Source: Cryptomeria japonica (Eukaryota; Streptophyta; Pinopsida; Cupressales; Cupressaceae). Taken from it: a stretch of 64,000 nt of DNA. Location: assembly GCF_030272615.1 (NCBI RefSeq), contig NC_081409.1:879689220-879753219 (forward strand), in the 5' to 3' direction. Of the stretch, positions 36,528-48,668 are shown one piece after another. The first letter of the stretch is position 1. Every line of letters starts with the position of its first letter. The translations under genes were made by a program, and so were the position numbers. The notes beneath the pieces were generated by a model that did no database searches, was not told the origin of the DNA, and worked only from the letters and a program-made list of their open reading frames with translations.

Positions 36528-37337
36528 TGTTGGCATATGCACACTCCAATGAGACATTATAGGTGATTGAAGGTTTTGTCATTGATGGCAACCTTACAAT
36601 CCTATGGCATCGCCAAGGCATTACACTACACCGGCACTAGCAATATCAAACTCTACACCGACACTCAAACCACCGGCACCGGCAAAGAAAGGAAGTATAC
36701 CGGAACAAAGGATGACAAGATTTTTGATATATTATATTTTGTTTATTATTGTAAAAAATTTGTAAGCCGACTTGGCAAGTTGTAAAATGACTCTTATATA
36801 CAAGAGAGATCATTGTAGACATTTTGTAAGTGGAAGTAAGCGAATAAGAAAAGATATAAGGCAGACCTATTATGCGAAATATAGGTTAAGGGTTTATGTA
36901 AGAAGTAGAGCAACAAACGGTACTGGATCTATCATTATAGATGCTATTGTAAAGCAGTACAAGATATTGGATTTGTATAATCCATCATTGTAAGTCAGTG
37001 AGACTTCCCATTTTGTGTTTGAGCAGTGAGCTCTAGGCAGTTGGCCTTTCTTCATGTGCAGGCCCCTCTTGTAGCAGTAATATTCTCTTATTGGCCAGTA
37101 AGTGAATATTGTGGGTCACAAATCCCACCGAGGTTTTTCCCACACCGGGTTTCCTCATTAAATCCTTGTGTCATGGTGTTCTTTTCATGTGGATGCTTTT
37201 AATTCTGTTTACTGCTTTATTTCTTGCATATCGTTACATTGTTATAATATGTTCTACATGTTTTAAGTTAAGAAATTCTATTCACCGGTTAGATACCAAT
37301 TCACCCCCCCCTCTCAGTATCTGTGGGAATCCTAACA
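36528..37337 (+). repeat. 3' LTR of element C
   Basis: TGTTGGCATATGC to GGGAATCCTAACA, 810 bp, very similar to the 5' copy apart from a small insertion of CACCGGCACCGGC type near 36670. Confidence 0.92.
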
Positions 37338-37386
37338 GACTTTGAGTCCCATACTGATGGCATCCCATCCTCATTGCCATCGAAAC
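37338..37386 (-). pseudogene. Candidate host exon 2, upstream part
   Basis: Preceded on the minus strand by TTTTTGCAG, a good acceptor. Reads open as FDGNEDGMPSVWDSK and continues, across element C and its TSD, into 30766-30747. I do not recognise the protein. Confidence 0.42.
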
Positions 37387-37491
37387 CTGCAAAAACCACA
37401 TAAAATAGAGGTACAGAGGAAACATTAAAAAAATTAAACCCCTAAAAGAATGAGAAACTAAGTAAAGCGAGGAGAAAACCAGTCCTTGTAC

Positions 37492-37543
37492 CTAGAAAAG
37501 GGTGCGCACGTTCTGGCTCCATCACGAATTCCTTCAATGCCAT
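37492..37543 (-). CDS. Candidate first coding exon of a host gene
   Basis: Minus-strand ATG at 37543 gives MALKEFVMEPERAHPFL and then CTAG followed by the donor GTACAAG. The 52 coding bases leave one extra base, which fits the phase of the proposed second exon, so the two join without a stop. A simple ORF reading runs on through the donor into unlikely hydrophobic sequence. This is an inference from splice signals and phase. No family match is claimed, and the gene, if real, is disrupted by element C. Confidence 0.38.
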
Positions 37544-38820
37544 CGTGAAGAGGATGTGTGAAACAAAATGACGATTACAGAGAGCACGACAAACACACCC
37601 ACTTTGGCAAGTAGTGAAATGTGAAGGGGTGAGTGCATTGAATGCTATTGTGGATGAAAAGTGCGAAGAGCTAGGTGCACTGAGGGCAAGGTGATGTGTA
37701 TTAAATGCAGCTGCAAGGAAAATTTGAAAGTGGCAACGAGAACGTTGGATGAAGAGGCTGGTGGATTGGGTGGCCATGTAGAAGAATGCCACACAACAAC
37801 CTCATTGGAAACTGACGGATATTCTAAATGGTTAATGGGGTGGGACTAGCCACGTTCTGGTCGATACACCGAATTGGCATAATATCGACCACTCCCATGA
37901 ATGCATATAGTACACATGGCATCAAGCCCTGTTGGTGGTCAAGATTACTTTCTGGGGTAGCCAACTCAGCGGTTGACATGGCAGGAGGTCAAAGTTGGTC
38001 TCCGAGTCCATGTCGCATGCCACGTTGACCCTCGAAGTTAGAATGCGCACATTTAGGCTCCTCTCTCCTTATGACCGCTATCTTAGTAGTTGTTTTGTTC
38101 GTTGCTTTCATTATGTTTATGTAATATGATTATTTCTCTGAAAATATAATAAAAAATATTGGTATGATCAAATCAACAAGAAAATGTCTATTAGAAAAAT
38201 CGAATGCAATTAGAATGAAAACAATATTGTCACATATTTTTCTAATATGTACAAAGAACACTTCCACATAATTCACATGTATTGATATTAATTTTTAGAA
38301 AATATGTTTCAAGTTACAGTCACTTGTTATATTTAATTTAGAAAATAGGTGAGATTTAAAATAAATAAATAAATTGAGTCAAAAAAAGATTGTAATGAAT
38401 AATAGTTACATAATTAATTGTAGGAGGAATACATAGAGTTAGATCAAACAAATAGAGAAAAAAATTAGATCATACAAATAGAGAAAAAATTCGATTATAT
38501 AGATAATGATATATAATTTGTTTTATTTTCTACAATTGCATAATTCTAAGGAGAATATTCAATCTAAAATGAGATAAAATGAAGGAATCTATTTAGTATA
38601 TACATGAGAACCAATAAATAAATGAAAAGACAAAATTAATAAATTAATAAATATTTTAAATAGACATACCTTTTACATTGAGATTGTAGCACATAGACTA
38701 AAATGTTATCCACAATTCATTGTATATAATTTAAAACTTTTGAATAAACAAAAATCAATCAAAAATTAAATGTTATATAAAATTTAAACAAGATATATTT
38801 ATTTTAATTTAAAAAAATTA
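37544..38820. other. Intergenic, AT-rich toward the right
   Basis: 37544-38060 has moderate GC and could be 5' UTR or promoter of the minus-strand exon. 38060-38820 is AT-rich. No coding region, RNA gene or element is visible. Confidence 0.5.
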
Positions 38821-38829
38821 TAACATATC

Positions 38830-41500
38830 TAACGCGTATGTGCATGATGGGATTTGCTCTGGGAACCCTAAGCGATGACAACAATGGTAATGGGAGGAGT
38901 TCAAGTAGTTCTGGAGGGGCCACAAATATTGCAAAGGAGGACTTGGCCTTGGCTTCTCTGGTTCATCTACTTTGATAAAGGCCAATATAGAGGCATTTGG
39001 CTTCTTTCCTTGGTCATGGTTTTGGTTGTGGTAAGGGAATTTCTGGTCCACCTATTGTGTTTATGTTGACTTGGCCACTTCTCTAGTTTCTTTTGGGCAT
39101 TTTCTTACCATCAACACAACTATTGTCTTTGACAATGACAATTTAGATGATTCTTTTAGGAGTGGTGGTTTGGTCCCATCAAAGGGTTTTTATGCCTGGT
39201 GGCTCAGGGGTTCCCTCTCCCCTATTATTTGTTGGCTCTTGTTTCTATGTTTCATGGTCCTCTTTTGGGGGTTGACATGAACCTGTGGGGGTGAAGATGC
39301 TCCTTGCTTTATCATAAATATTCTAGTATTTTCTTTTGTTTAGGGCTTAATCAATATATCACCCTTTTGGTGTCACCTAAAGAGATGCATTGTAAGGGTT
39401 CCCTTCTGGGTAGATGCCTTTACTTCTAGCCTTTCCTTTCTCTTGGTAAGTCTATTTGTTGAGAGTAGTTCTTCCCTTGGTGGTGGAATGTGTTCTAATG
39501 GGAGGAGCTTATGCCAATTTCTTGAATGTTATTCTTCTTCTTTCTCCATTGAAGCATCTCTTTAACCTTGAAGTGACTATTTTATCAATAGAGATGGGGC
39601 TTTTTCTGTCCCTTTCTAGCTATTTTTCCTAAGCTTCCTTTAGAGGTGGATTTTGCTCTTGTGTGTAGTTGGTTTTCCTTCTTTGCATTGGTTGGAAGTG
39701 GGTGACTTGTCTGGCTTTATTAAAGGCCTTGGTTTGAGGTTTTCTTTAGCCCAAATGATCATGGTTGACTACTTAAAGAGGGCTTCTATTAGCTTCTCCT
39801 ATGTATGCTCTCTTGCTAGTCCTATTGAGGTGGCTTTAGATAAGATTTTTTCTTGCTTGTCCTACTAACATAAAATCTATTGTGGGTCTAGATATGGTAG
39901 CATCTCATTATTGGAAACTGGTGTGATCCATATTTTTTCTGATAGCCTTGGTTTTATGCATTCTACTACCCATATGCTCACAATTGGCTACATTGAAGGG
40001 GCTTATATGCTACATTTTTCTTAGTCTAGTCTCCTACTGGTACTATTGAGATGGTTTCAATTGAGAGTTTTATTCACGCTTGTCTTATTGAGGAGGAATC
40101 TATTGTAGGTTTTGTTGGAGTTGTGTCTTTATGTTGGAAGGAAGAGGTTGGAAGATTTGAGTTTCCTTTATAGGCCTCTATTTGAGGGCTGGTCTAGTTT
40201 CCAGTAGAAGTTGTTTTATTTTTTCCTATACTCAGGGGTTCTTTGTTGGCCCATTCTTTGGTCAAATAAATATTTATTTAACAAACAAATAATAGTTGTC
40301 TCCTATCTTATAGTGTGAAAATTCACCCCTTGTAAAGACTATGAGTATTTTTTTAAAAACAATTTCAAGGGTGGGTTAAAGCCCACCATGATCTCCTTTC
40401 TAAAGTGACTAAGAATATTTTATCCTAGAATGAAATAAAGGCTATATTTTATCTTTCTAATCAATATTTTGTAAATGTTGATGTTTATGTTAGCCATATT
40501 GATTGTCATGGTTCACAAAATTGAAGTGAAATCTTATAAACATTGATGAAAGAATTGGAAATTGTGTCATAATACTACATTTTAGAATTATATTCATTAT
40601 AAAGGATACTCATGTCTTTTTCGCTATGTACCTATGGTGCTGACTTTGAATCAATAATGGTAATTGTAGTCTTAATTTTTAGTTTGGTAATGCAGTTTGT
40701 AGACTATTTGGCTTATTATTTTTGAGCTAAAGTTACTTCACATTGCTTTGTGTATCCTCTTTGAAGATCTCCCCAATTAGTTCTATATTAACTCATTTGG
40801 GTATTCTAGATCCTCAGTGTTCTTTTTGTTGGCTTTAGGAGACTTCTAAACACCTTTTTCTACTCTTACACCAAAGATTAGGATGTTTGGACTTGGATTC
40901 GTTATTTTTTCAAGTCTTTTAGGCCTAAACCTTTCTCTTGGCATATGGTGTTATTACGGAGCTAGCCTTGCATTCACTTCAAGTATGCTTGTATGGTGGA
41001 GATTCTTTTTAGCATTTGAAAAGATTAAATTTTCTATTTTTAGTTGTTCTATTGATTGTCATTTTTCATTTTACTCTAAAGTTATGATTTATTCTAATAT
41101 TAATATAAAGTTACATTTCAAGTTACCCATTTATAGGTGTTATTGGATCATTGAGGAAATGTCGTTTGTGCTATTTCCAAGGTGCCTTGACTCTTAGTTC
41201 TTCTTTAGGTTGTTCCTCCTTGAAGATATCGTTGTTGGTGCAACCATTCTAGCCGTGACTCTTGGGAGGTCCATTCTCGAGCTATGCATCCCTATTTTTA
41301 AAAGAGATCATGCTTAGCGGGGATGGTTACATCCTGTCCCTTATTTCTTTTCTTCACAATTATCTTCTATTGATCGAAATATAGGTTGGCCTAATTCTAA
41401 CAAGTTTTTCAATTGGCACTTGCTATTTCTTCTACTCATGTAATCGTGGAACAAACTCTAGAGGAAAATGATAATGATGAATTGCAATTGCCCATTGCTC
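38830..41500 (+). pseudogene. Possible decayed non-LTR (LINE) retrotransposon
   Basis: A run of broken plus-strand frames with coding-like texture. Near 40790-40850 one frame reads LGILDPQCSFCW, then ETSKHLF, the pattern of the zinc-binding segment at the end of plant LINE reverse transcriptases (C-x2-C followed by HLF). Around 39700-39850 a frame has RASISFSYVCSLASPIE, faintly like the LINE ORF1 RNA-binding region. No catalytic reverse-transcriptase motif is readable. It could instead be unrelated decayed coding DNA. Confidence 0.3.
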
Positions 41501-42600
41501 CTTCAAACCTTATTGATATATTAACCAAATTGGATGAATAGAACCCTTCTTCACTATTTTCGTTATGTCTCACCACTTAGGGTTTTTTTAATTATATTTA
41601 TATTTAAATGTTTCTATGCTTTAGATTATAGTGTTCAATGAACTCTAGGGGTGTGACTTTTTTCATCTACCTTTGTTTGTGAATATATTTAATACTTTTT
41701 TATTATACATTATTCATTAAAAGGAAAAAAACAATTTGTTTTAATTTTTAAATTTTTTAGACAAGATAGAATATCAGCTATGATGTTTAAGCTTTAGTTT
41801 TGATTTTTTAAATTGCTTACAATAAAAATTATTCCACTAATTTTTATCTAACACAATACATTTAAAATAAAATAAAATTAGTCATTGTTAAAGGCGACGA
41901 GTTATATAAATATTTTCACACATCACTAGCTATAATTAGAGCCCAAAGAATAAAAATCTAACCGGGTTTGTTACAAATCTACCCCACCAAACTTGATAAA
42001 AGGAAAAAATAAAATAAAATTAAGAGGATCAGAGCACAAAAGAAAGCTATCAACCTAAATCATGATGACAAACTGAAAGAAGTGAAAAATAGAATGAAAA
42101 AAGATATCCCTAATCCATAACATTCTAGCTATGATCAACATTAGAAGCCTATTTAACCAAACAATCATCAACAATATTTCACTATCAAGTATAATGAATA
42201 AAAGAGAGATTCAAAATTTCTTCAAGAATAAAAAATCTGTTCTACATATACTAGCACCTTCAAGAAGACTGAAAAACTTTCCTATTTAAATCCATCAAAC
42301 AAATAATATTTTTCCAACCTAACTCACAAGCTATCTCCATAACAAAATTTTTAATTATAAAAAAAAGGATCCCTTTTAACAAACTTTTCATGTAAAATAA
42401 TATATAGGATGACCGTTGAAACTATCGGTCCATGAACCACTCTTCCTTTCAAACACAGCAGTATACACCATTCAAAAGATAAAGAGACGGATGTAATGGC
42501 TGAGAAACATTTTTGTAGATAATGGTACAGCCCATTCTCAATTTCATGCAACATGAAGGAATCCGGATAAGGCCTATTACCATATAAGAACCTTCACTGT
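41501..42600. other. AT-rich intergenic sequence
   Basis: No gene or repeat structure visible. The right end adjoins the 3' side of the DUF247 gene and may hold its 3' UTR. Confidence 0.5.
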
Positions 42601-42738
42601 GCTGGAATTTATTATGGAATACAAGGAAGAATACCACCTGCATGGCTGTATAAAAAAAACTGAAAGTTGCTTACGGTTGATTCTTTCTCTCTTATGTGGA
42701 TCGTGGTCCACAGTGTTTAAACAAGCAAAAGACCTGGA

Positions 42739-44036
42739 TCACAGTAAGACAGAGGACAATGGTTGCTCCGAAGCCTCAACCACCAGCCATGGTTTTGAGC
42801 CGTAAGCGTTACAGAATTCATTCCAAAGTATTTCCGCAGCGGTCCAAAATTTCCTATTGCAGTATTTGATCAGTTTTCTCCTCGTCTTTTCAAATAAATC
42901 TTGGCTTCGTGATAAAGGTGATTGCTTACACAAGCTGAAGACTCGGACGGCATCAGAGTGCTGCCAAAGATTACCAGCAAGGACGCCCTCTTCTCTCATC
43001 ACATCTACTCCTTTCTCTGTTTTGCATAGCTCATACATGAACTTTATGTATGAAGTCATTGATTTGCTCTTGTAGTACGGAGATGAATTCTCCAGGGCCA
43101 CTAAATTTCCTATATATATTTCTGAGTCCACATCCAATTTTAGCGAAGGCAAAGTGAGGGTTTTTCCCTGAAATCTGATGTCGACCACATTTTTACCATT
43201 GGCCTTGAATTTCACTCCTCCATTCTTTAGTTGAACTGCAGATGGAACTTTCACTCGCCACTCCTTTGATTGAGAGGGATTTTGTAAATTTTCAGATTGT
43301 TGGGGAGCACATCCAAAACACGAGCTCTGACCACCATCTGAACCTGTAAAACACGAGCAACAAACGTTGAGTTTCACTTCGTTTTCATTTCCGGATGCCA
43401 CAACCCCAAGACAAAAGTAGTGATATATATCAAGGATATGGTCCTGTCTCGGTGATTCGCCTGTGCGCAAAACTCGAAAGGCCGATAGTAGAATTTATCG
43501 AACACTTTCCTCAGCAACTTGTCAAGCTCACTTCGGGAATCCCTCATCTCCATATCAAGAACATCGTGCAAGATAAATAGTGGTATTTGATTATCTAACT
43601 TGATTAAATCCTTCATGATCGCGGACTTAACCCCAGGATTCTCCGATTGGGGGCCGAAAATGGGATGATACATAGGCCGAAATACATAATCATATCTACA
43701 GAAAATATCATCATCTTGCAATCCAGAGAGGTGATTTCTGAAGAACTCAAGAATGAAACAAGCATCCCGCGCCACCATCCAAAGCAGAACTTCACCCCTT
43801 AATGGTGTACCCTTATCATAGCAGCGCTTTATGTCCTCTTCCCTCCATCTAATTTTTTTAATCACTTGCTCGAAGTTAAATTGAGGATAACAAAGTGCGC
43901 TCTGAATTCTTACAACCTGTCTACGTGCTGCTTCGCTTTTGAATGTTTCCATTCCTCTGAGGTGCTCTTTTCTGAAATGGTAAGGGCCGCTGGAAACAAT
44001 CTGAGGCACATACGCATCTTTATATTCCTTCAACAA
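42739..44036 (-). pseudogene. DUF247 family protein gene, frameshifted and 5'-truncated
   Basis: Two overlapping minus-strand frames (43374-44036 and 42739-43470) together give one DUF247 (PF03140) protein of about 430 residues. Diagnostic segments in order are YVPQIVSSGPYHF and LRGMETFK, then WMVARDACFILEFF, MKDLIKLDNQIPLFIL, HILDIYHYFCLGV, VPSAVQLKNGGVKFK, TLPSLKLDVDSE and YIKFMYELCKT. A single-base shift near 43440 separates the halves. No ATG precedes KEYKDAYVPQ in frame, so the usual first 40-60 residues are missing; the truncated Copia element E begins 200 bp upstream. The C-terminal membrane helix found in many family members is not evident. Plant DUF247 proteins are mostly of unknown function. 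This copy is probably dead unless the shift is a sequencing error. Confidence 0.85.
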
Positions 44037-44246
44037 GGCTGTTGATGCATTACTGTTATCATTTATAAAAAGGAACTCCGATTGAATTTATCGAGGTTGG
44101 AAAGTCGTACGTGATATTAAATTCAATCTGAAGTAAAAAATGAATAGTAATATCATTTACAAATAAAATTTCCCCAGTATTCACATGCACCGACACATGC
44201 ACTGATATTAATACTTTGTAAAACAGTTCGAGCCACGACCGACATC
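44037..44246. other. Junction between the DUF247 gene and element E
   Basis: About 200 bp matching neither Copia nor DUF247, probably original 5' flank of the gene. Contains two similar phrases, ATCATTTATAAA (44058) and ATCATTTACAAA (44152). Confidence 0.4.
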
Positions 44247-47200
44247 TGCACTCCCCTTTTTGAATCCTTGCTCCTTTAGGTATTGATCTAATCTTGAATA
44301 CCATGCTCTAAGAGCTTGCTGTAGACCATACAAGGCCTTCTTCAACCTGCACATAAATGTCTCATCATCATGTAGCAAAAACCCTTCTGGTTGCGCCATG
44401 TACACTTCTTCTTCCAAATTTCCATTTAGGAAAGCAGATTTTACATCCATTTGGTATACTTTATAGCCCTTGTAGGCAGAGTAAGCTAGAAACATTCTAA
44501 TTGCTTCTAATCTAGCCACCGATGCAAATGTTTCTTCAAAGTCAATCCCCTCTACTTGAGAGTATCCTTTGCACACTAGTCTAGCTTTATGCCTTACAAT
44601 CTTACCTTATTCATTCATCTTGTTCTGGTAGACGGATTTTATGCCAATGATGTTCTTGTCTTCCGGTCTAGGGACTAATTCTCAAGTCTTGTTTTTCTCA
44701 ATCTGGTGTAGTTCTTCTTCCATGGCATCCATCCATTCGTGTCTTTCACTGGCGTCATTGAATGTTTTGGGTTCAACTTCAGTCATGAGGCATAGGTTGA
44801 CTTGTTTATCATTCCGGGCAAGTCTTCTTCTAGTCTACACACCATAACTCATATTTCCCACAATTTGCTCTTCCGGGTGATTCAACCGTACAAACCAGTT
44901 GGGGACCTTCTTGGATGCTACCTCTAGTTTAGTATCTGACTGAACTTCATTATGTTCATCACCAGAGTCATCATACCGGTTAACCGGTGGTTGACATCCT
45001 TTGTGAATATCTTCATCAACTTTGACATGCACACTCTCAATGGCTCTTCTTAGTCTTTTATTGTAGCATTTGTAGGCTTTGTTGTTAGATGAGTAACTAA
45101 GAAAGATTCCTTTATCACTGCTGGAGTCAAAAATTCTTAGACCATCCATATATTTCTTGATAAAGCACTTGCTTCCAAATACTCCGAAGTATTTGACTGA
45201 TGGCTTCTGTTCATACCATAACTCATAAGGTGTCATTTTGTTGTTTGTTCTTAATTGAACCCAGTTCAAAGTGTATGCAGCAGTACGAACAACTTCTTTC
45301 CAATATTTGTCTGACAGACTGGCCTCATTTAACATGGTTCTGCCCATCTCCTTGACTATCCTGTTCTTCCTTTCTACCACACCATTTAGCTGCGGTGTCC
45401 TAGGAGTAGAGTATTGCCTTCTAATTCCATGTTTTTCACAACAATCTTCAAATTCATTTGATGTAAACTCTCCACCCCTATCTGATCTTAGGCATTTTAA
45501 TTTGTACGGGCACTTTCCTTTTCCACCATCTTCCGAAAGATCTTGAATCTTTCAAATGCTTGTGATTTATCTTGTAGAAAGGTGACCCATGTCATTATTG
45601 AGTAGTCATCAATGAAGAGCATAAAGTATCTTTCACTAGTGAGTGCTCTTGTTCGAGTTGGATCACACAGATTTGTATGCACAATTTCAAGTGGTCTTGA
45701 GGTGCTATTCTCCTTTGTCCTGAAACTCACTTTAGTTTGCTTACCTTTTACACATTCATCACAAAATGCATTTACCGGCTTCATGATGGGTGGAATATTC
45801 CTCACACACCCCTTTTTTCTTACTACAACTAAGTTATCAAAATTTATGTGGCCTAATCTTCTGTGCCACAACCAACTTTCATCTACTTGTCCTAACATAT
45901 ATTGGGACTCATAGCATTCCTTCAGGTTATAAATATTTCCATCTGTTCTCTTTTCTTCTACCACAACTTGACTGGTACTATCTTTCTTTATCTGGCAAAC
46001 GATTGAGTCAAAGGTGAATTTGTAACCTTTGTCACACATCTAACTCACACTCAGCAGATTATGCTTTAGGCCTTCCATATAGTATACATCATGTGCCTTC
46101 AGTTTTCCATCAATGCTTAGCATTCCTTTTCCTTTTATTTTGATGGAGGAATTGTCTCCAAACCTTACTGATCCACCATTCCAGTCTTCAATTTTAATGA
46201 ATTTATTTTTGTCACCAGTCATATGGTTTGAACGACCACTATCTACCACCCATAGATTTTTCCTTTCAGCATGCAAGGCAGTTTGTACTATGAGACTTGA
46301 TTTTGCCTTTTCCTTTTCTTTCTCAACCCAAATTGGTTTGATTTCCTTCTTCTTTTCAGCTGCTATATTGAGCTCAAGTTCAATTACCAGCTCTTGATCT
46401 AGATTTTCATTCATCTGCTTGATCTTCCTGTTTTTGCATAACTTTGCTATGTGTCCAAATTCTTGACAGTTATAGCATTTTACATCTTCATTTAAGGGGA
46501 CGCCCTTAAAATTATTGTAGGGTACTAGTTTATTCTTCCTACAATCAAAACTCTTATGACCATATCTATTGCACTAATAGCAGACAACATTCATATCTCG
46601 GAGTATATTAAATGGATTTCTTTTTTCATAATTCATAGGAGGCTTATTGTTTAACCTACAGTCAGCCATTTTGTGCCCAAATTTGTTACACCTGTAACAG
46701 TAACCATGAAAGTTTGAAACATACCGGTTAGGTTGTCTTGGTCTTGAATGGAACTGCCTCATTGGGGGTCTTCCCTTCATGTTTTTGTGTCTGGTGAATC
46801 CTTCATAGCCAATTCTTGCATTTCTCCTTGGGTCTACATGTTGGTGCAAGAAATATGGCCTCCAATACATTTCTGCATACCGATTTGAATGGCAATTTGC
46901 AAGAACATCTGCATATGTCTTTTTGCCGTTATCCTTGCCTATAGTGAATGTCTTCTTTCCTTCACCTTTAATTGAAGAGGTGAACATTATTTCTTTGCTA
47001 GATTTATCTTCGTGGGTTGAACTTTGACCTTCTTTAAAGCCTAAGCCACCGATATCTTTGGATTGCTTTTGTTTTCTCAACATCTTATCTAAGGCCTCAG
47101 TGTTGCCTTCATACTTGCTCCTTATCTTTATTTCTTCCTTACTTTCTTCAAGCTCCTTTCTGAGCTTTACTATTTCTACTTCCTTATCTTTATTTCTTCC

Positions 47201-48602
47201 TTACTTTGTTCAAGCTCCTTTCTGAGCTTTACTATTTCTACTTCCTTATCTTTATTTCTTCCTTACTTTGTTCAAGCTTCTTTCTGAGCTTTACTATTTC
47301 TACTTCCATCTCTTGATGCTCCTTTTCTTTCTTTGTCAGATGAGAGGCTGTATCTTCACAATAACTCTTAGTTTCTTCCAGTTGTAGTTTTAAGTTAGAT
47401 ATGACTTGATCGGACTCATCTAGAGACTACTTCAAGAGAGCTTTTTCATCTATTGCAACAAGCTTAATCCTCTTGAGTTCTCTTCTTGTTTTGCTCAATT
47501 CTTCAAGAGCACTGATAAGTTCACTCTCCAAATCCACTTTAGCTTCAATATCCTCTTCTTCCTCATCTTCATTAGCTAGTCTGTCAATTGCCATGAAAAG
47601 ATTGATTTTTCTGTCATTCTCATGGTAATCAGCTTCTGATGCATTTCCGTTATTTGTTGTGTCATCTTCAATGATATATAGGCTGTTTTGGTTCTGGTAG
47701 GCTCTCCTTCCCTGGTAGTAGTCATCCCTTTCTCTGTCTTTGCTAACAGATGTTCTGAACTCCCTTGACTCATCTCCACTGGTTTCTTTGTGAGGACAAT
47801 TTGTAGCGAAGTGTCCTACCTTTCCACAGTTGAAGCATTTAAGTGGTAGGTTTCCTTTGTACTGACCAGATCCTCTTTTGAGCTTCCTGACAAAGTTTGC
47901 TATTTCTGCATCAGAGTCTTCACTGGATTCTTTATGAGTAACAACTTCTTTGCCCTTTTTAGTGATGTTGAATGCTACTTCTTTCTTTGAAGAAGTCTCA
48001 CCGGTTGTTCTCATCTCATAGGATGTCAGAGAGCCAAATAGCTCACCCATTGTAAAAGTCTTCAGATCCTTGGCTTCTTCTATGGTTGACACCTTAGTAT
48101 CATATTTTGGAGTGAGAGATCTAAGTATCTTCTTGACAAGAAACTCATCTGCAATCTCTTCTCCAAGTCCTCTAATAGTATTCACAATTTCATCAAATAT
48201 GTGAAGATAGTCTGCAATCTTTTCTTCATCTTTCATTTTGATGCTTTCAAGTTGGCCTTTTAGTGTTTGCATCTTGGCTTCTTTGACTTTTGCATCTCCT
48301 TCAAACAACCTCTACAATTTGTCCCATGTCTCCTTTGTTGAAACACAGTGCATGACTTTGACAAATTCATTATCGGACAGTCCACTTAAGATACCATGTT
48401 TTGCCTTTACATTATTCTCATGCTATTTTTTTGCATCAGGATCAGAGGGAGGAGTATTAGAAACAAAATACCCATTCTTGACCGACATCCACACATTAAA
48501 ACCAAGAGATGAAATATGGGTCCCCATTCTTCTGCTCTAGAAGGCATAGTTGGATCCATCAAACATGGGGGCTTTTGAGGAAGCAGACTCACTTCTTTCC
48601 AT
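44247..48602 (-). pseudogene. Copia element E gag-pol, truncated in reverse transcriptase
   Basis: Minus-strand Copia polyprotein from ATG 48602. Order: UBN2 Gag; first CCHC (CFNCGKVGHFATNC, about 47830); a coiled coil damaged by a 62-bp triplication (47121-47306); GLGFKEGQSS motif; three more CCHC positions (CYRCNKFGHKMADC, CNRYGHKSFDC with its cysteine pair broken by a stop, CYNCQEFGHIAKLC); protease DSG (VVDSGRSNHMTG, near 46240); pre-integrase WLWHRRLGHINF; integrase (45500-44840, including NGVVERKN region); reverse transcriptase start ([27 protein letters not shown]). The sequence stops matching Copia near 44247, before the YVDD motif, so the polymerase centre, RNase H and 3' LTR are absent. 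Stops: TAG 48538 (W codon in relatives) and others; frameshift near 45440. Confidence 0.9.
47121..47306 (-). repeat. 62-bp tandem triplication inside E gag
   Basis: Three copies starting at 47121, 47183 and 47245 of a unit beginning CTTATCTTTATTTCTTCC. Sixty-two is not a multiple of three, so each extra copy shifts the reading frame. It falls in the coiled-coil region. Confidence 0.88.
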
Positions 48603-48651
48603 TGTGTTCAAATTCTAGAATCTACCCAAAGTTTAAAAATAACAAGTAACC

Positions 48652-48664
48652 TAGGCTTTGATAC
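48652..48664 (-). other. Primer-binding site of element E
   Basis: TGGTATCAAAGCC on the minus strand, four bases from the LTR; one change from the usual initiator tRNA-Met match. Confidence 0.75.
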
Positions 48665-48668
48665 CAAT

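Larger units (their letters stand above)
30772..37337 (+). mobile_element. LTR element C, pol-less
   Basis: Complete 6.57-kb plus-strand LTR element with gactt on both sides (30767-30771, 37338-37342). LTRs 30772-31557 and 36528-37337, primer-binding site at 31560, purine tract 36513-36527. It encodes ORF1 and ORF2 homologous along their length to those of element A and nothing resembling pol. It lies in what appears to be a short host exon. Confidence 0.93.

Noticed and set aside
37442-37792. 116-residue minus-strand frame as a single gene
   Set aside because: It reads through a good splice donor at 37491-37490 into unlikely sequence; a short exon from 37543 to 37492 explains it better.
44150-44242. 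Short minus-strand ATG frame ([10 protein letters not shown]) as the missing DUF247 N-terminus
   Set aside because: It ends in a stop before the DUF247 frame and has no clear DUF247 N-terminal motif.
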